Shown: positions 1-7,533, counted from the stretch's first letter. The stretch is 64,000 nt of DNA from Pedobacter antarcticus (GCF_900112985.1 NZ_FONS01000003.1:248001-312000); one strand, 5' to 3'. The notes: generated from the letters alone by a model not told the origin. Translations and numbers: made by a program.

Positions 1-8
1 TCACCTAT

Positions 9-884
9 ATGAAACAACAATTGCTTAGTCTGACTGCTGCTGCCTTATTATTCGGCGCAGGTTGCCAGTCCAAATCACAAGAGAAAAACACACTTACTGA
101 CAGCACCTCCGCTACCGTAGAAACGACAACCACAAATGCAGATCAACCGCAAACTCCTGTCAATACGGCCAATATAAAAGTTGCCGATGCTAAAACTATC
201 CTCGCACGCAAGCAAGTACCTGTTTTATGTTATCACCAGATTCGCGACTGGAGACCGAAAGATTCGAAATCGGCCAAAGACTATATCATTCCAATAGAAA
301 CTTTTAAAGCCCAGATGAAAATGCTGGCAGACAGCGGTTATCATACGATTCAGCCAGATGAGTTGTATGCCTATCTGAATGAAGGCGCCCCTCTTCCTGA
401 AAAACCGATCATGCTTACTTTTGATGATACAGACCTGGATCAGTTTACAATTGCTGAACCAACCATGAAAAAATATGGTTTTAAGGGAGTTTTCTTCATC
501 ATGACTGTTTCCATTGGCAGACCAAATTACATGAACAGAGAGCAGATCAAAACTCTTTCAGACCAGGGACACACAATAGGCTCCCATACCTGGGACCATC
601 AAAATGTTAAGAAATATCAGGGTAAAGACTGGGAAACCCAAATAGACAAACCAACTAAAACCCTGGAAGATATTACAGGAAAAGACATTCATCATTTCGC
701 TTATCCTTTTGGTCTGTGGAATCCGGAGGCTATCCCGGAACTCAAAAAACGAGGTTTTAAATCTGCCTTTATACTTTCCACAAAGAGAGATGAGAACGAT
801 CCTTTATTTACCATCCGCAGAATTATAGCAAGCGGTTACTGGACTCCAAAAACATTGAGCAACAGTATTAAAAATAGCTTTTAA
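9..884 (+). CDS. Polysaccharide deacetylase (NodB-fold) lipoprotein
   Basis: The 291-residue protein starts with a lipoprotein signal (hydrophobic stretch then LFGAGC, Cys at about residue 19), followed by a Ser/Thr-rich linker to about residue 60. The rest is a NodB/carbohydrate esterase 4 domain: LTFDD (about 137-141) supplies the catalytic and metal Asp, SHTWDH the His pair, and FAYPFG a later conserved block. Family members remove N-acetyl groups from peptidoglycan or exopolysaccharide amino sugars; the substrate here cannot be told. It is probably anchored in a membrane facing the periplasm. It stands alone with its own terminator just downstream. Start is the ATG preceding a normal signal peptide. 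Confidence 0.88.
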   Translation: MKQQLLSLTAAALLFGAGCQSKSQEKNTLTDSTSATVETTTTNADQPQTPVNTANIKVADAKTILARKQVPVLCYHQIRDWRPKDSKSAKDYIIPIETFKAQMKMLADSGYHTIQPDELYAYLNEGAPLPEKPIMLTFDDTDLDQFTIAEPTMKKYGFKGVFFIMTVSIGRPNYMNREQIKTLSDQGHTIGSHTWDHQNVKKYQGKDWETQIDKPTKTLEDITGKDIHHFAYPFGLWNPEAIPELKKRGFKSAFILSTKRDENDPLFTIRRIIASGYWTPKTLSNSIKNSF

Positions 885-885
885 T

Positions 886-917
886 AAAAAAGGCGGCCAT
901 TAATGGCCGCCTTTTTT
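886..917. terminator. Perfect palindromic terminator
   Basis: Two 15-base arms (A-run, GGCGGCCAT and its complement, T-run) flank a two-base centre. Because A-run and T-run are both present it can end transcription from the deacetylase gene and from the converging GreA-like gene. Confidence 0.9.
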
Positions 918-948
918 GTAATTCATCTTTATATAGTACCCGGATTAC

Positions 949-1401
949 TTAGCTGATCTTTTCAATCAGGTAATGATTCTGGTTGAAGCTAAAGCTTTCC
1001 CCTTCTTTCTTCCCCAGTAAAAGTTGCCCGATAGGCGATACTGCCGAAATTGCAAAAGCCTGAATACTGTCCAGCTTAATCTGACCAGCACTTATACTGA
1101 TATAAAAAACACCATTATCTGTGTGAACCAGACTTCCATTTTTAACCTGCAGACTCACCGGTACATCTTGCAGTGATTCCAGCATCTGTAAATTCTGCTG
1201 TGCATCTGCCAGCAGGCGTTTATTTCTGGAGATATCTTGTTGCATCATTTCACGTGTTGTTTCGAATTTGTCTCCCGCGCTACTCTTGGTATCGTCATTA
1301 CTCGCTTCTCTCGCCTGCTCCAGTGCAGTTTCAGCAGTTTGGATCCTTTGGTGTATAAAGTCCAGGCAGGCCTGGTATAATGCTATTTTCAAATCTTCCA
1401 T
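949..1401 (-). CDS. GreA/GreB-like transcription factor family protein
   Basis: The 150-residue protein has a helical, probably coiled-coil N-terminal half (to about residue 75) and a beta-rich C-terminal half with AISAVSPIGQLLLGKKEG, which resembles the GreA/GreB C-terminal block (S-P-hG-xALhGK-xxGD). True Gre factors rescue backtracked RNA polymerase with acidic residues at the coiled-coil tip; the matching tip here (about DDTKSSAGDKFE) contains acids, but function is not certain. From memory, orthologues in this phylum are often annotated as '3-oxoacyl-ACP synthase', which the sequence does not support. It lies 5 bp after the nitroreductase gene, so the two are probably co-transcribed. Confidence 0.7.
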   Translation of the reverse strand: MEDLKIALYQACLDFIHQRIQTAETALEQAREASNDDTKSSAGDKFETTREMMQQDISRNKRLLADAQQNLQMLESLQDVPVSLQVKNGSLVHTDNGVFYISISAGQIKLDSIQAFAISAVSPIGQLLLGKKEGESFSFNQNHYLIEKIS

Positions 1402-1406
1402 CTTCT

Positions 1407-1985
1407 TTAGTCCTCTAACCAGGTAATTTTGTGCTCAATTGCGGTACGCTTAGCGTCCCGCGGGACATCCTGATGATATCCCATATAAAAAAGTCCGTAA
1501 CACTTCTGGCCCTCCGGCAGGTTAAATACTGCGGGCAGGCTTTCAATCATTCCCGGAGAACTCCAGTATGCCCCGATCCGCAGGGCTTCGGCTGTTAGTG
1601 CCATATTTTGCACAGCGCAGGCCAATGCGGCAAGTTCCTCCCATTCAGGGATCAGCTCCGGATGTAACTGCACATTAAGCAGGATAATACAACTTGACTG
1701 CGCTGCCTTGCTGATTATACTATCATATTTTTTCTGCAGAAAATGATCTGCCGGAGTTTCTTCTTTATATAAACGTGCCAGCTCATTTCCCAGTCTGGTT
1801 TTAGCCTCTTTGCGGCAGACGACAAATCTCCAGGGTTGAGTTAGCTTATGAGTAGGTGCATAATTTGCACTTTCCAATACTCTTCTGATCTGCTCATCAG
1901 GTATTTCTTCAGCAGTATAGGAAACCGGAAAAATACTTCGCCGGCGTTTAATAATTGATTCAAGTATATCTATCTCTTTTTCCAT
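1407..1985 (-). CDS. Nitroreductase family protein (FMN-dependent)
   Basis: The 192-residue protein has the nitroreductase pattern: an N-terminal KRRRSI FMN-phosphate block, ANYAPTHKLTQPWRF (about 40-54) matching the family's A-P-S-xxNxQPW segment, and a C-terminal GLFYMGY block. The family uses NAD(P)H and flavin to reduce nitro compounds, quinones or enones; the substrate is not predictable. It is the first gene of a two-gene unit with the GreA-like gene. An inverted repeat (2008-2022) just upstream suggests control by a repressor encoded elsewhere. The C-terminus is ordinary and no truncation is seen. Confidence 0.85.
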   Translation of the reverse strand: MEKEIDILESIIKRRRSIFPVSYTAEEIPDEQIRRVLESANYAPTHKLTQPWRFVVCRKEAKTRLGNELARLYKEETPADHFLQKKYDSIISKAAQSSCIILLNVQLHPELIPEWEELAALACAVQNMALTAEALRIGAYWSSPGMIESLPAVFNLPEGQKCYGLFYMGYHQDVPRDAKRTAIEHKITWLED

Positions 1986-1999
1986 TTTAAATCAGTTTC

Positions 2000-2022
2000 A
2001 AATTTTGAACGGATGGTCCGTT
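2000..2022 (-). promoter_or_regulatory. Operator-like inverted repeats upstream of nitroreductase
   Basis: AACGGA (2008-2013) and TCCGTT (2017-2022) form a perfect 6-3-6 inverted repeat 22 bases before the nitroreductase ATG. It abuts a second palindrome, TTCAAA-T-TTTGAA (about 1997-2009). The shape fits a TetR-type operator; no such regulator is in the window. A wider 8-bp inverted repeat (CTCAGATC at 2027-2034, GATCTGAG at 2066-2073) lies beside it. Confidence 0.45.
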
Positions 2023-2158
2023 TAGGCTCAGATCAGGAAAATCTATCTAAATCAGACGAAGGGCCGATCTGAGAATTACAAGATTAAAAAAACAAATTGA
2101 ACAATTGCGTATGATCTAATGATTCTGAAGGCATTCGGGCATATTATGAAATATTCAT

Positions 2159-2166
2159 TACCTTTG
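2159..2166 (+). promoter_or_regulatory. Bacteroidota -7 promoter box for the ABC-F gene
   Basis: TACCTTTG matches TAnnTTTG exactly and lies 19 bases before the chosen ATG at 2186. The -33 region has only TTCG (2134-2137) in place of TTTG. The box supports the ATG at 2186 over the TTG at 2177. Confidence 0.6.
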
Positions 2167-2185
2167 CGGCTTATTTTTGTGCAAT

Positions 2186-3808
2186 ATGATTTCAGTTTCT
2201 AATTTATCCCTGCGTTATGGAAAACGCACCTTATTTGAAGATGTTAACCTTAAATTTACTCATGGCAACTGTTATGGCGTAATCGGGGCAAATGGTGCGG
2301 GTAAATCCACCTTTCTGAAGATCCTTTCCGGAGAAGTGAACCAAACCACTGGTAGCGTCGCTTTTACCCCTGGAGAGCGTATGGCGGTTTTAAAACAGAA
2401 TCATCATGAGTTTGATGATTTTTCTGTCTTAGAAACGGTTATGATCGGTCATAAAGAGCTTTATGACATCATGAAGGAGAAAGACGCTATCTATCTGAAG
2501 GAAGATTTTTCAGATAAAGACGGCGAACGTGCAGGAGAACTGGAAAACAGATTTGCAGAAATGGATGGCTGGAACATGGAAAGCAATGCAGCGACCATGT
2601 TAAGCAATCTGGGGATTAAAGAAGAATTCCATTATAAAGAACTGAAAGAACTGGACGGGAAGCAAAAAGTCCGCGTTTTGTTAGCGCAGGCCCTTTTTGG
2701 TAATCCTGATATTCTTTTACTGGATGAGCCAACGAATGACCTGGACATTGAAACTATTGCCTGGCTGGAAAACTTCCTGGCAGACTATCAGAATATCGTA
2801 CTGGTTGTATCTCACGACAGGCACTTTCTGGATGCGGTATGTACACATATCGTCGATATCGATTTCAGCAAAATGAATACTTATTCCGGTAACTATACTT
2901 TCTGGTATGAGTCCAGTCAGCTGGCGTTGAAACAAAGAAGTGACCAGAACAAAAAACTGGAAGAGAAAGTAAAGGAATTACAGGAATTTATTCAGCGTTT
3001 CAGTGCGAATGCCTCTAAATCCAAACAGGCAACCTCCAGAAAGAAAGCCCTTGATAAAATTGATTTAACGGAAATTAAACCATCCAGCCGTAAGTATCCG
3101 GCAATTATGTTTAATAACCTGGCCAGAGAGGCTGGAGATCAGATCCTGCAGGTAGAAAACCTGTCCAAATCTGTGAATGGTGAATTTCTGTTTAAAGGAG
3201 TGAACTTTATGGTTAACAAAGGCGATAAAATTGCCGTTGTTTCTCAGAACAGTTTAGCAACTACTGCATTCTATAACGTACTAACCGGACGTGATACCGA
3301 TTATACAGGTGAATTTAAATACGGTGTAACTATTAATATCGGTGATATTCCAAACGACAACTCTTCTTATTTCGAAGGGAAGGATATGAATCTTGTAGAT
3401 TGGCTGAGAGAATATTCAGATACCGATAAAGATGAACAATTCGTAAGAAGTTTCTTAGGCAGAATGCTGTTTTCAGGAGAAGAAGTACTAAAAAACTGTA
3501 AAGTATTATCCGGTGGTGAGAAGATGCGTTGTATGTTCTCTCAGATGATGCTGAAACAGGCTAACCTTCTACTATTTGATGAGCCAACGAATCACCTTGA
3601 TTTGGAGTCGATTACTGCATTGAATAACGGTATGAAAGATTTTAAAGGCACTATTCTGTTCACTTCACGTGACCATGCCCTAACCGAATCTGTTGCTACC
3701 CGCGTTATTGAACTGACGCCAAATGGCTCAATCGATAAAATGATGAGCTATGATGATTATATCAATAGTGATGATGTAGCACAATTGCGTGCTGACTTAT
3801 ATAAATAA
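2186..3808 (+). CDS. ABC-F family ATPase, YbiT-like
   Basis: The 540-residue cytosolic protein has two ABC domains joined by a charged linker (about 245-300) and no membrane segment, as in ABC-F proteins that act on the ribosome. Domain 1 has an intact Walker A, GANGAGKST (34-42), Walker B DILLLDEP and SHDR switch, but its signature is ELDGKQKVR instead of LSGGQ. Domain 2 has an intact LSGGEK signature and LLLFDEP, but at the Walker A position reads SQNSLATT (353-360) with no glycine-lysine core, and SRDH replaces SHDR. Hence only the composite site made from Walker A 1 and signature 2 looks able to hydrolyse ATP. The degenerate first signature also recalls E. coli YbiT. Its role could be translation factor or antibiotic protection. 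Confidence 0.88.
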   Translation: MISVSNLSLRYGKRTLFEDVNLKFTHGNCYGVIGANGAGKSTFLKILSGEVNQTTGSVAFTPGERMAVLKQNHHEFDDFSVLETVMIGHKELYDIMKEKDAIYLKEDFSDKDGERAGELENRFAEMDGWNMESNAATMLSNLGIKEEFHYKELKELDGKQKVRVLLAQALFGNPDILLLDEPTNDLDIETIAWLENFLADYQNIVLVVSHDRHFLDAVCTHIVDIDFSKMNTYSGNYTFWYESSQLALKQRSDQNKKLEEKVKELQEFIQRFSANASKSKQATSRKKALDKIDLTEIKPSSRKYPAIMFNNLAREAGDQILQVENLSKSVNGEFLFKGVNFMVNKGDKIAVVSQNSLATTAFYNVLTGRDTDYTGEFKYGVTINIGDIPNDNSSYFEGKDMNLVDWLREYSDTDKDEQFVRSFLGRMLFSGEEVLKNCKVLSGGEKMRCMFSQMMLKQANLLLFDEPTNHLDLESITALNNGMKDFKGTILFTSRDHALTESVATRVIELTPNGSIDKMMSYDDYINSDDVAQLRADLYK

Positions 3809-3846
3809 ATTTGATTTCTGAATACAGACATTAATCCCGTCTGTTT

Positions 3847-3876
3847 AAAAGAGCCACACAATGTGGCTCTTTTTTT
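3847..3876 (+). terminator. Terminator after the ABC-F gene
   Basis: AAAAGAGCCACA and its exact complement enclose a three-base loop and are followed by further T residues. Confidence 0.88.
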
Positions 3877-3904
3877 GTTTAATAGAAAATCAAAACTTAT
3901 AATC

Positions 3905-4093
3905 ATGGAAAGAGCAGAAATCAAAACACTATTAGAAACAATTGAACAACAAGTGAGCTCTTCTATCCTTGGAGGAATGGAAGATACTTATCAGGAACTG
4001 GCCGATCTGGGTTATGTAATTCTCCATGATGACAGTGCACATCCCTCTGCTACGATCACACAAAAAGGTATAGAATTCCTGGAAAATTACTAA
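3905..4093 (+). CDS. Small hypothetical protein, possible winged-helix fragment
   Basis: This 62-residue protein begins MERAEIKTL; a longer reading from 3863 would start inside the upstream terminator, so the ATG at 3905 is chosen. The C-terminal ATITQKGIEFLENY resembles the wing and last helix of winged-helix regulators (LT-xKG-xxFL), but no recognition helix is evident before it. Charged, soluble, no signal peptide. I do not recognise the family. It sits just ahead of the zinc-operon promoter but is separated from it by about 40 bases, so co-regulation is not implied. Confidence 0.6.
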   Translation: MERAEIKTLLETIEQQVSSSILGGMEDTYQELADLGYVILHDDSAHPSATITQKGIEFLENY

Positions 4094-4136
4094 TTCTCTC
4101 CAATCTTCATTTAACAAAGTATTTACATCCTGAGTT

Positions 4137-4166
4137 TTTGCAAATGTATTGCATTTAGTATATTTG
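4137..4166 (+). promoter_or_regulatory. Promoter with embedded Fur/Zur-type operator
   Basis: TTTG (4137-4140), an 18-base spacer and TATATTTG (4159-4166) match the Bacteroidota -33/-7 promoter. Within the spacer, 4142-4156 reads AAATGTA-T-TGCATTT, a 7-1-7 inverted repeat with one mismatched pair, the layout of Fur-family operators; the AAATGT half-site recalls proteobacterial Zur boxes. Since the operon it drives ends with a Fur-family gene, autoregulation by zinc is the simplest reading. Binding itself is inference. Confidence 0.65.
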
Positions 4167-4217
4167 TATGACCGCCTTTTCCGGGTTAGCCGGAATCTGT
4201 TAAAAAACAGGTCATAC
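4166..4217 (+). promoter_or_regulatory. Structured 5' leader of the zinc operon
   Basis: GTATGACC (4166-4173) pairs with GGTCATAC (4210-4217). Between them lie two hairpins, TTCCGG/CCGGAA (4179-4184 with 4190-4195) and CTGTT/AACAG (4197-4201 with 4206-4210; the last G is shared with the outer stem). Folded together they make a three-way junction ending 4 bases before the ATPase start. The expected transcript start (about 4170) may trim the outer stem. No known riboswitch class is recognised; the outer arms could instead be a DNA operator. Confidence 0.4.
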
Positions 4218-4221
4218 CCGT

Positions 4222-4857
4222 ATGCAGCAGATGATCAGTATTAAAGCTTTGGCACATGCCTATAACCAGGATAAGAAGATAAACTTCGACGACTGGCAGG
4301 TGAGCAAGGGAGAGCAATGGTTGCTGCTGGGTAATTCGGGTAGCGGAAAGAGTACGCTCCTGCATATTCTGACAGGTATCCTTTCCCCGTCAACCGGTCA
4401 GGTAGAGATTAATGAAACAGAAATCTATCAGTTAAAACCACGAGAGCTTGACCGTTTCAGGGCATTGCATATCGGGATTGTATTTCAGCGTCCGCATTTG
4501 ATCAAAAGCCTGACCATTCAGGAAAACCTGTTGATGGCCCAGAGTTTTGCCGGGCTGCCGGAAAACCGCAACAGGATTCAGGAAGTACTTGAATCGCTGG
4601 CAATTTCAGCTTCTTCACACCAATACCCTTCTACCCTCAGCCAGGGACAGCTACAACGTGCATCTATAGCCCGGGCTGTGATTAATAAGCCAGCCTTACT
4701 GATTGCTGATGAACCCACTTCCAGTCTCGATGACCAGAATGCCGGAACTGTTCTCCGCCTGTTAAAAGAACAAACTGAGCTGAACCAGTCTACATTGGTC
4801 ATTGCCACTCATGATCAGCGAATTAAAGAAGCGTTTACACATACTTATACCCTGTAA
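4222..4857 (+). CDS. ABC transporter ATP-binding protein, LolD/MacB type (zinc operon)
   Basis: The 211-residue protein is a single ABC domain with Walker A GNSGSGKST (about 39-47), signature LSQGQLQR, Walker B ALLIADEP and a THD switch. A second ATG at 4231 is possible. The LolD/FtsE/MacB class powers FtsX-like permeases that move substrates or extract lipoproteins across the periplasm instead of classic import. Its stop overlaps the permease start (TAATG at 4855-4859), so the two are translated together. The operon also holds a DUF3299 gene and a Zur-like regulator, which points to a role in zinc supply. The gene set resembles, from memory, the Zur-controlled MacB-like operons of Pseudomonas (PA4063-PA4066) and Vibrio (zrg). 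Confidence 0.88.
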   Translation: MQQMISIKALAHAYNQDKKINFDDWQVSKGEQWLLLGNSGSGKSTLLHILTGILSPSTGQVEINETEIYQLKPRELDRFRALHIGIVFQRPHLIKSLTIQENLLMAQSFAGLPENRNRIQEVLESLAISASSHQYPSTLSQGQLQRASIARAVINKPALLIADEPTSSLDDQNAGTVLRLLKEQTELNQSTLVIATHDQRIKEAFTHTYTL

Positions 4858-6074
4858 TGAGCCCTTTACAAATCAGCTGGAAAAGCTTAAAATCAAAACC
4901 GCTGTCCTCGGGACTAAATATATTGCTCATTGCATTTGGAACAGGCATACTTACTATTTTATTACTCGCTTCCAGACAGATCGGCGATAAATTAACACAA
5001 AACTCAAAAGATATCGACCTGGTTGTCGGTGCTAAAGGAAGTCCTTTGCAGCTCATCCTGAGCAGTATCTATTATATGGACAATCCTACCGGCAATATCC
5101 CTTTAGAAGATGCCCAGCGACTTTCCCGCAGCCCCTTTGTCAAAAGAGCTGTGCCATTAGCCATGGGCGATAATTACAAAGGCTTTAGGATTATCGGTAC
5201 AGACAGTAATTATATCGCACTTTACCAGTTGAAAAATGCATCAGGCCAGTTCTGGAAAAAAGATTTCGAAGTTTCCATTGGTGCTTCTGTTGCAGAACAG
5301 CAGCAGCTTAAAATCGGAGATACCTTTCTGGGTGCACATGGCTTAACGGAAAATACACACGTCCATGATCACCATGCCTATAAAGTAACGGGAATCCTTC
5401 AGAAACAAGGAAATGTAACCGATAATCTGATCCTTACCAACATAGCGAGTGTATGGAAGATGCATGAAGAACCGCAGCATGATCATGCCGATGAGAATGA
5501 ACATGAACACGCAGAAGAAGAGCCAGCCGGAAATAGGGAAATCACCTCTTTACTTATCCAGTACCGTTCGCCAATGTCTGTTGTCATGTTCCCAAGAATG
5601 GTTAATTCGGCTACCCAGCTACAGGCGGCCTCCCCTGCCATGGAAAGCACAAGACTGTTCTCCCTAATTGGCGTAGGGATTGACACCTTGCAGTGGTTTG
5701 CATTTCTGATCATGCTCATTGCGGCGGTTAGCGTTTTTGTAAACCTTTATAATTCATTAAAAGAAAGACAGTATGACCTGGCCATTATGCGGACACTGGG
5801 TGCCTCCAGGATCAAATTGTTCAGGATTGTAATAGAAGAAGGCCTCCTATTAACATTAACCGGCACAATTGCAGGCATCCTTCTTGGACATATCGCCGTA
5901 GAGCTGATTGGCTCAGGACAGGAAAGCAGCCAGGCAAGGCTTAGTGGGCTGGTTTTTCTGAAAGAAGAAATTTATTTATTTGCCGCTGGTCTGGCTATCG
6001 GTATATTTGCGGCTATTATCCCTGCCTGGCAAGCTTATCGTGCAGATATCGCTGCAATACTGGCTAAAAACTAA
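4857..6074 (+). CDS. FtsX/MacB-like permease with His-rich periplasmic loop
   Basis: The 405-residue protein has one N-terminal membrane helix (about 18-40), a large periplasmic domain and three C-terminal helices (about 280-400), the MacB_PCD plus FtsX layout. The periplasmic domain carries two His clusters: THVHDHHAY (about 167-175) and HDHADENEHEHAEEE (about 209-223). Such clusters commonly bind zinc or other transition metals. Together with the Zur-like gene downstream this suggests a metal-responsive transporter, though the transported species is unknown. In the gammaproteobacterial counterparts I recall the His-rich function as a separate protein; here it is built into the permease. The gene is coupled to the ATPase gene by a 1-base overlap. 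Confidence 0.85.
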   Translation: MSPLQISWKSLKSKPLSSGLNILLIAFGTGILTILLLASRQIGDKLTQNSKDIDLVVGAKGSPLQLILSSIYYMDNPTGNIPLEDAQRLSRSPFVKRAVPLAMGDNYKGFRIIGTDSNYIALYQLKNASGQFWKKDFEVSIGASVAEQQQLKIGDTFLGAHGLTENTHVHDHHAYKVTGILQKQGNVTDNLILTNIASVWKMHEEPQHDHADENEHEHAEEEPAGNREITSLLIQYRSPMSVVMFPRMVNSATQLQAASPAMESTRLFSLIGVGIDTLQWFAFLIMLIAAVSVFVNLYNSLKERQYDLAIMRTLGASRIKLFRIVIEEGLLLTLTGTIAGILLGHIAVELIGSGQESSQARLSGLVFLKEEIYLFAAGLAIGIFAAIIPAWQAYRADIAAILAKN

Positions 6075-6088
6075 CCTATAAACACCTC

Positions 6089-6526
6089 ATGAAAAAATTA
6101 TTTTTGATCTGCCTGTTATTTATTGGATTTAAAACCTACGCACAACATGATCCGAATGATCAGATCATGTCTCAGAACTGGGATATTATCGGCGGGGTGG
6201 ATTTCAAGATTATTAAGGACACGCATATGGTGGCGAAATTTACGCCTGAAATTAAAAAGTATGCTAACAAGCCATTTGAGTTGGAAGGATACCTCGTTCC
6301 TATCAAAGATGGAATGAAACAGACTAAGTTTATGTTGTCTACCCTTCCAATTAATCAGTGTTTCTTTTGCGGTCAGAATGGCGTACCGATTATGGTATTG
6401 GTAGAACTGGCCGAACCTATTAAATTTACCTACCACACTATTACAGTAAAAGGAACTCTCCGGTTAACTGAAGGCAATGCGATGGATAATCCGCCGGTTG
6501 CATTAATAAATGCCAAATCTATCTGA
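6089..6526 (+). CDS. DUF3299 family exported protein
   Basis: The 145-residue protein has a signal peptide (MKKLFLICLLFIGF..., likely cleaved after YAQ, residue 19). The mature part contains FELEGYLVPI, then NQCFFCGQNGVP with a CxxC pair, then IKFTYHTITVKGTLRL, matching the DUF3299 pattern (GYhhP, metal-like or redox Cys pair, V-xGxL). The biochemical role is not established. DUF3299 genes accompany MacB-like ABC genes in zinc-regulated operons of other bacteria, and the same pairing is seen here: 14 bases after the permease, with the Zur-like start 1 base after its stop. It may handle metal in the periplasm. Confidence 0.75.
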   Translation: MKKLFLICLLFIGFKTYAQHDPNDQIMSQNWDIIGGVDFKIIKDTHMVAKFTPEIKKYANKPFELEGYLVPIKDGMKQTKFMLSTLPINQCFFCGQNGVPIMVLVELAEPIKFTYHTITVKGTLRLTEGNAMDNPPVALINAKSI

Positions 6527-6527
6527 T

Positions 6528-6977
6528 ATGACTAAGATTAACCCCACAGCACTACTGAAAGAAAATGGTCTGAAACATACCAGACAAAGAGTAAGAGTGC
6601 TGGAAGAAATAGCACTGGACACCGTTGCAATATCGCAACCTGAACTGGAAAAGAAACTAGGAAAGGAAATTGACAGGGTCACTCTATACAGAATCCTGAA
6701 TATTTATCAGGATAAAGGCATCCTGCACAGGATTATGGATATAAATGGAACGGCAAATTACGCCATTTGCTCCGCTGCCTGTTCAGAAGATCATCACCAT
6801 GATGATCATGTGCATTTTAATTGCACTTGCTGCCTTAAGATCTATTGCCTGGAGGTTAAAGCTCCGCATTTAAAAATGCCACATGGCTTCAAAGCTGTCA
6901 CGACTAACACAACTGCTTACGGTATATGTGAGAAATGTGCTCAGCTGGAGACAGAATCCGGTACAGAGCTACAATAA
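6528..6977 (+). CDS. zur: Fur-family transcriptional regulator, probable Zur
   Basis: The 149-residue protein has the Fur winged helix (GLKHTRQRVRVLEEI, then RVTLYRILNIYQDKGILHRI) and a metal-sensing C-terminal half with a His-rich EDHHHDDHVHFNCTCC segment and a final GICEKC. The CxxC pairs form the structural zinc site of the family. A start at 6510 is open, but the ATG at 6528 directly after the DUF3299 stop gives the usual Fur length. Being the last gene of an operon with a His-rich permease and DUF3299 favours Zur over Fur or PerR. The 7-1-7 palindrome in the operon promoter is its likely target; that is inference. Confidence 0.78.
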   Translation: MTKINPTALLKENGLKHTRQRVRVLEEIALDTVAISQPELEKKLGKEIDRVTLYRILNIYQDKGILHRIMDINGTANYAICSAACSEDHHHDDHVHFNCTCCLKIYCLEVKAPHLKMPHGFKAVTTNTTAYGICEKCAQLETESGTELQ

Positions 6978-7015
6978 AAAAAGGCTGCAGATATCTGCAG
7001 CCTTTTTTTATTGTA
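6970..7015. terminator. 46-bp perfect palindrome, bidirectional terminator
   Basis: The arms (6970-6992 and 6993-7015) are exactly complementary with no loop bases, holding an A-run, GGCTGCAGAT and the mirror with a T-run. It contains the stop codon of the Zur gene and ends 14 bases from the slyD stop, so it serves both converging units. Confidence 0.92.
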
Positions 7016-7028
7016 TACCAATTCTGGA

Positions 7029-7529
7029 TTAGTGTCCAGCATGACCGTCAGCACCATGTGCATGACCGTGGCTTAATTCTTCTTCAGTTGCTTCACGTAC
7101 AGAAAGGATTTTTCCACCGAAAATCAGGTTTTTACCTGCCATCGGGTGGTTTAAATCTACAGCAATAGTTGTATCATTTACTGCAGTAACTCCTGCTCTG
7201 AAATGATTACCTTCATTGTCCTGTAAAGGAATAACATCACCTACATTAGGTAAATCCACTTCTTTAAACATGTCTTTTGGCAGATCTGCAAATGCACCAG
7301 GATCTTTCTCTCCGTATCCATCAGCGGCAGTTAGCTCAAAATTGTATTCATCACCAACATTCAGTCCAGCTAAATGCTCTTCAAATTTAGGCAACATCAT
7401 ACCAGTACCATACAAGAAAACCAATGCATTCTGCTCATCAGCTTTTTCTACGAAAACTTGTTGTCCTTCTTCATTAGTCGTATGCAGTTCATACGTTAAT
7501 GAAACTACTGTATTGGGTTTAATACTCAT
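7029..7529 (-). CDS. slyD: SlyD-type FKBP peptidyl-prolyl isomerase with His-rich tail
   Basis: The 166-residue protein follows SlyD: an N-terminal FKBP half (SIKPNTVVSLTYEL), the GTGMMLPKFEEHLAGL block, an inserted flap domain (about 70-125) and a return to the FKBP strand. The C-terminus is His-rich (SHGHAHGADGHAGH, about 153-166) and can be expected to bind nickel or zinc, as in E. coli SlyD. The enzyme catalyses proline isomerisation and acts as a chaperone in the cytosol. The canonical cysteines of the E. coli tail are absent. It converges on the zinc operon and shares its terminator. Confidence 0.88.
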   Translation of the reverse strand: MSIKPNTVVSLTYELHTTNEEGQQVFVEKADEQNALVFLYGTGMMLPKFEEHLAGLNVGDEYNFELTAADGYGEKDPGAFADLPKDMFKEVDLPNVGDVIPLQDNEGNHFRAGVTAVNDTTIAVDLNHPMAGKNLIFGGKILSVREATEEELSHGHAHGADGHAGH

Positions 7530-7533
7530 TGGA

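Noticed and set aside
1173-1358. Plus-strand frame opposite the GreA-like gene
   Set aside because: Shadow of a conserved gene on the other strand, with Arg/Tyr/Ser-rich composition typical of antisense frames.
2177-2185. TTG start for the ABC-F gene
   Set aside because: The ATG at 2186 gives the family N-terminus (MISVSNLSLRYG) and suits the promoter box distance.
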